The notes below the pieces were generated by a model, which ran no database searches, was not told the DNA's origin, and worked only from the letters and a program-made list of their open reading frames with translations. This document shows, one piece after another, positions 5,863 through 6,311 of a DNA stretch of 6,311 nt. The DNA lies in contig JAEEHG010000224.1 of NCBI GenBank assembly GCA_016280695.1, positions 1 through 6,311 on the forward strand, in the 5' to 3' direction. Position numbers and translations under genes: made by a program. Source of the DNA: Solobacterium sp. (GTDB taxonomy: Bacteria; Bacillota_I; Bacilli_A; Erysipelotrichales; Erysipelotrichaceae). Every line of letters starts with the position of its first letter. The first letter of the stretch is position 1.

Positions 5863-6311
5863 TTATTTCTTTTTCTTCCGGCTGACAGCAAACCCGGCAG
5901 CCCCCAGCAGGGCCGCGGCACCGCCGATCAGCCACCCGGCCGCGCTGTTTTTCCCGGCACGGCCATACAGCCAGGCCATCAGGGCCTGCTTCTGCTCACC
6001 CGGCCGGAAGACATAGAATCTTTCCTGCGTGTCACTCATGCCGTCCCAGCGCAGGGTCATCCTCTCCTCGCCGCCGTCCAATACGATCATCTCCGGGTCG
6101 GCAATATACTTCCGGGCAATTGTCCCCTGCCGCAGCAGTTCCAGCAGTTCGTTCCATTCGCTTTCACTGACCTTCTTCTCGGTCCTGTGATGCTTCGAAC
6201 TGCTGTCATGATAATCCGCAGACAGGATGATATCCCCGCCGGACCTGTATACGGAAATATGATTATTTGCTTCGGCGGTATCACCGCTGGTATCCCAGCT
6301 GAACCTCGTGA
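5863..6311 (-). CDS. Unidentified protein with C-terminal membrane anchor (partial, N-terminus outside window)
   Basis: One open frame runs from the right edge to the TAA at 5863-5865, giving 148 visible residues; the in-frame ATG at 6090 is internal rather than a start. Residues 1-120 are soluble and polar: beta-prone stretches (NNHISVYRSGGDIILSADYH, 16-35), a helix with VSESEWNELLELLRQG (47-62), then MIVLDGGEERMTLRWDG (74-90) and FYVFRPGEQ (98-106). The order 'VS..xLxxLxxLL ... VLDG ... L.. DG' recalls a repeated domain found in secreted Firmicute proteins of unknown function, but I cannot name it with confidence. A single hydrophobic helix follows (about 123-143, AAGWLIGGAAALLGAAGFAV) and then SRKKKK. 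That fits a tail-anchored or C-terminally anchored protein with its bulk outside the cell, if a signal peptide exists upstream. No LPxTG sortase motif precedes the helix. It is upstream in the same operon as the NifX-like gene. Confidence 0.8.
   Translation of the reverse strand, partial: TRFSWDTSGDTAEANNHISVYRSGGDIILSADYHDSSSKHHRTEKKVSESEWNELLELLRQGTIARKYIADPEMIVLDGGEERMTLRWDGMSDTQERFYVFRPGEQKQALMAWLYGRAGKNSAAGWLIGGAAALLGAAGFAVSRKKKK

Noticed and set aside
5863..6090. Separate 75-aa protein starting at the ATG at 6090
   Set aside because: The frame continues open upstream to the window edge, and the ATG has no RBS (GCCGACCCGGAG precedes it closely as coding sequence). The VLDG region directly after it belongs with the upstream helix, so it is the C-terminal part of a longer gene.
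6087..6284. 65-codon minus-strand open frame near the right edge
   Set aside because: It lies in another frame of the same strand, inside the larger open frame that runs from the window edge to 5863 and gives a coherent protein with a membrane anchor. Low-complexity Arg/Ile-rich translation suggests a shadow.

Overview
The window (6,311 bp, visibly GC-rich for a Firmicute) looks like ordinary chromosomal DNA from a member of the Bacillota, plausibly an Erysipelotrichales-type or related gut anaerobe. The reasons are strong AGGAGG-type ribosome binding sites, short intergenic gaps with compact hairpin/T-tract terminators, a Bacillota-style pyridoxamine kinase end and Tex protein, and a stand-alone NifX-like protein of the kind common in anaerobic Firmicutes. 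The lineage is inference, not proof. I see no tRNA, rRNA, CRISPR array, insertion sequence, integrase or phage gene.

Layout: (1) 3-158, plus strand: the last 51 codons of a PfkB-family (pyridoxamine/pyridoxine) kinase. (2) 218-976, plus strand: a complete TatD-family metal-dependent hydrolase with a strong RBS. A bidirectional hairpin terminator (982-1005) lies where this plus-strand unit meets the next, minus-strand unit. (3) 1005-4440, minus strand: a two-gene operon of tex (YqgF/HhH/S1 RNA-binding transcription accessory protein) followed, one base after its stop, by an M20-family metallopeptidase. (4) 4441-4590: a 150-bp divergent intergenic region with a promoter facing each way. (5) 4591-4998, plus strand: a 135-aa acidic protein I do not recognise, with its own promoter, RBS and a strong terminator (5022-5053). 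(6) 5055-6311, minus strand: a three-gene operon. In transcription order it holds the C-terminal 148 residues of an unidentified protein with a C-terminal membrane segment, a 113-aa NifX/NifB-like dinitrogenase cofactor-domain protein, and a 151-aa multi-pass membrane protein with a small cytosolic domain. The last two genes overlap by 11 bp.

How the genes relate: the first four genes have housekeeping-type roles (vitamin B6 salvage, TatD nuclease/hydrolase, RNA-linked transcription/translation factor, peptide or amide hydrolysis). The right-hand operon is less well understood: a probable metal-cluster-binding protein lies between two membrane proteins, both of which end in a run of four lysines. 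No striking new system is evident. The best leads are the unrecognised 135-aa protein and the NifX-like membrane operon. No stretch longer than 300 bp lacks a gene.
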